This document shows, one piece after another, positions 61,076 to 64,000 of a DNA stretch of 64,000 nt; the first letter of the stretch is position 1; each line of letters starts with the position of its first letter. The notes below the pieces were generated by a model, which did no database searches, was not told where the DNA came from, and saw only the letters and a list, made by a program, of their open reading frames with translations. Made by a program: the position numbers and the translations under genes. The stretch is taken from contig NZ_CP051154.1 in the NCBI RefSeq assembly GCF_012317045.1, positions 3,100,001 through 3,164,000 of the forward strand. Direction: 5' to 3'. Source of the stretch: Leifsonia sp. PS1209. Its GTDB lineage: Bacteria; Actinomycetota; Actinomycetes; Actinomycetales; Microbacteriaceae.

Positions 61076-64000
<2,925 letters not shown>

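Overview
This is a high-GC actinobacterial chromosome segment, most likely from the family Microbacteriaceae (a Leifsonia-like genus is my best guess). The evidence is the Micrococcales-type ribosomal operon order, Ala/Glu/Lys-rich tails on many ribosomal proteins, frequent GTG and TTG starts, apparent leaderless genes, and the lack of rpsN and rpsD from the ribosomal operons. I see no tRNA, rRNA, CRISPR array, insertion sequence or integrase. Both edges cut genes: glmS at the left and rpoB at the right.

Layout. 1-5.2 kb: amino-sugar and CoA genes (glmS, coaA, glmM), two tandem XRE regulators, and the rplM-rpsI-glmM operon. 5.4-11.4 kb: a NarL-type two-component pair, truA, a membrane acyltransferase fused to an SGNH domain, and a double-GNAT protein. 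11.5-27.4 kb: a long minus-strand run. In transcription order it is the S10 operon (rpsJ to rpsQ), the spc operon (rplN to rplO), secY-adk-map, infA-rpmJ-rpsM-rpsK-rpoA and rplQ. 27.7-28.5 kb: a membrane protein and a candidate 24-codon gene with its own promoter, ribosome-binding site and terminator. 28.6-33.3 kb: the str operon (rpsL-rpsG-fusA-tuf).

33.4-42.3 kb: a reduced type VII secretion (T7SS) locus. It has an FHA-containing EccC/EssC-type ATPase, two WXG100-like proteins, a candidate secreted membrane-active protein, two related soluble proteins and a six-helix membrane protein. Two nearly identical 20-bp palindromes (19/20) lie at matching distances from three promoters of this locus and are a likely shared operator. 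42.3-44.1 kb: two further membrane proteins. 44.2-56.8 kb: a complete Gram-positive type IV pilus operon (pilB-pilT-pilC-pilA, two minor pilins, a PilX-like protein, pilD-pilM-pilN-pilO). It has a hairpin after pilA and operator-like repeats upstream of pilB. 56.8 kb to the end: a small membrane protein, then rpoC and rpoB.

The housekeeping genes supply translation, transcription and protein export. The two surface systems sit between rpoC and rpsL, which in many actinobacteria are close neighbours. They look like long-resident accessory modules: base composition and codon style match the flanks and there is no mobility gene. Most non-ribosomal genes have a TANNNT box 6-8 nt before the start codon, so they probably produce leaderless mRNAs. 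The ribosomal operons instead have TTGACC-17/18-TANNNT promoters and long structured leaders.
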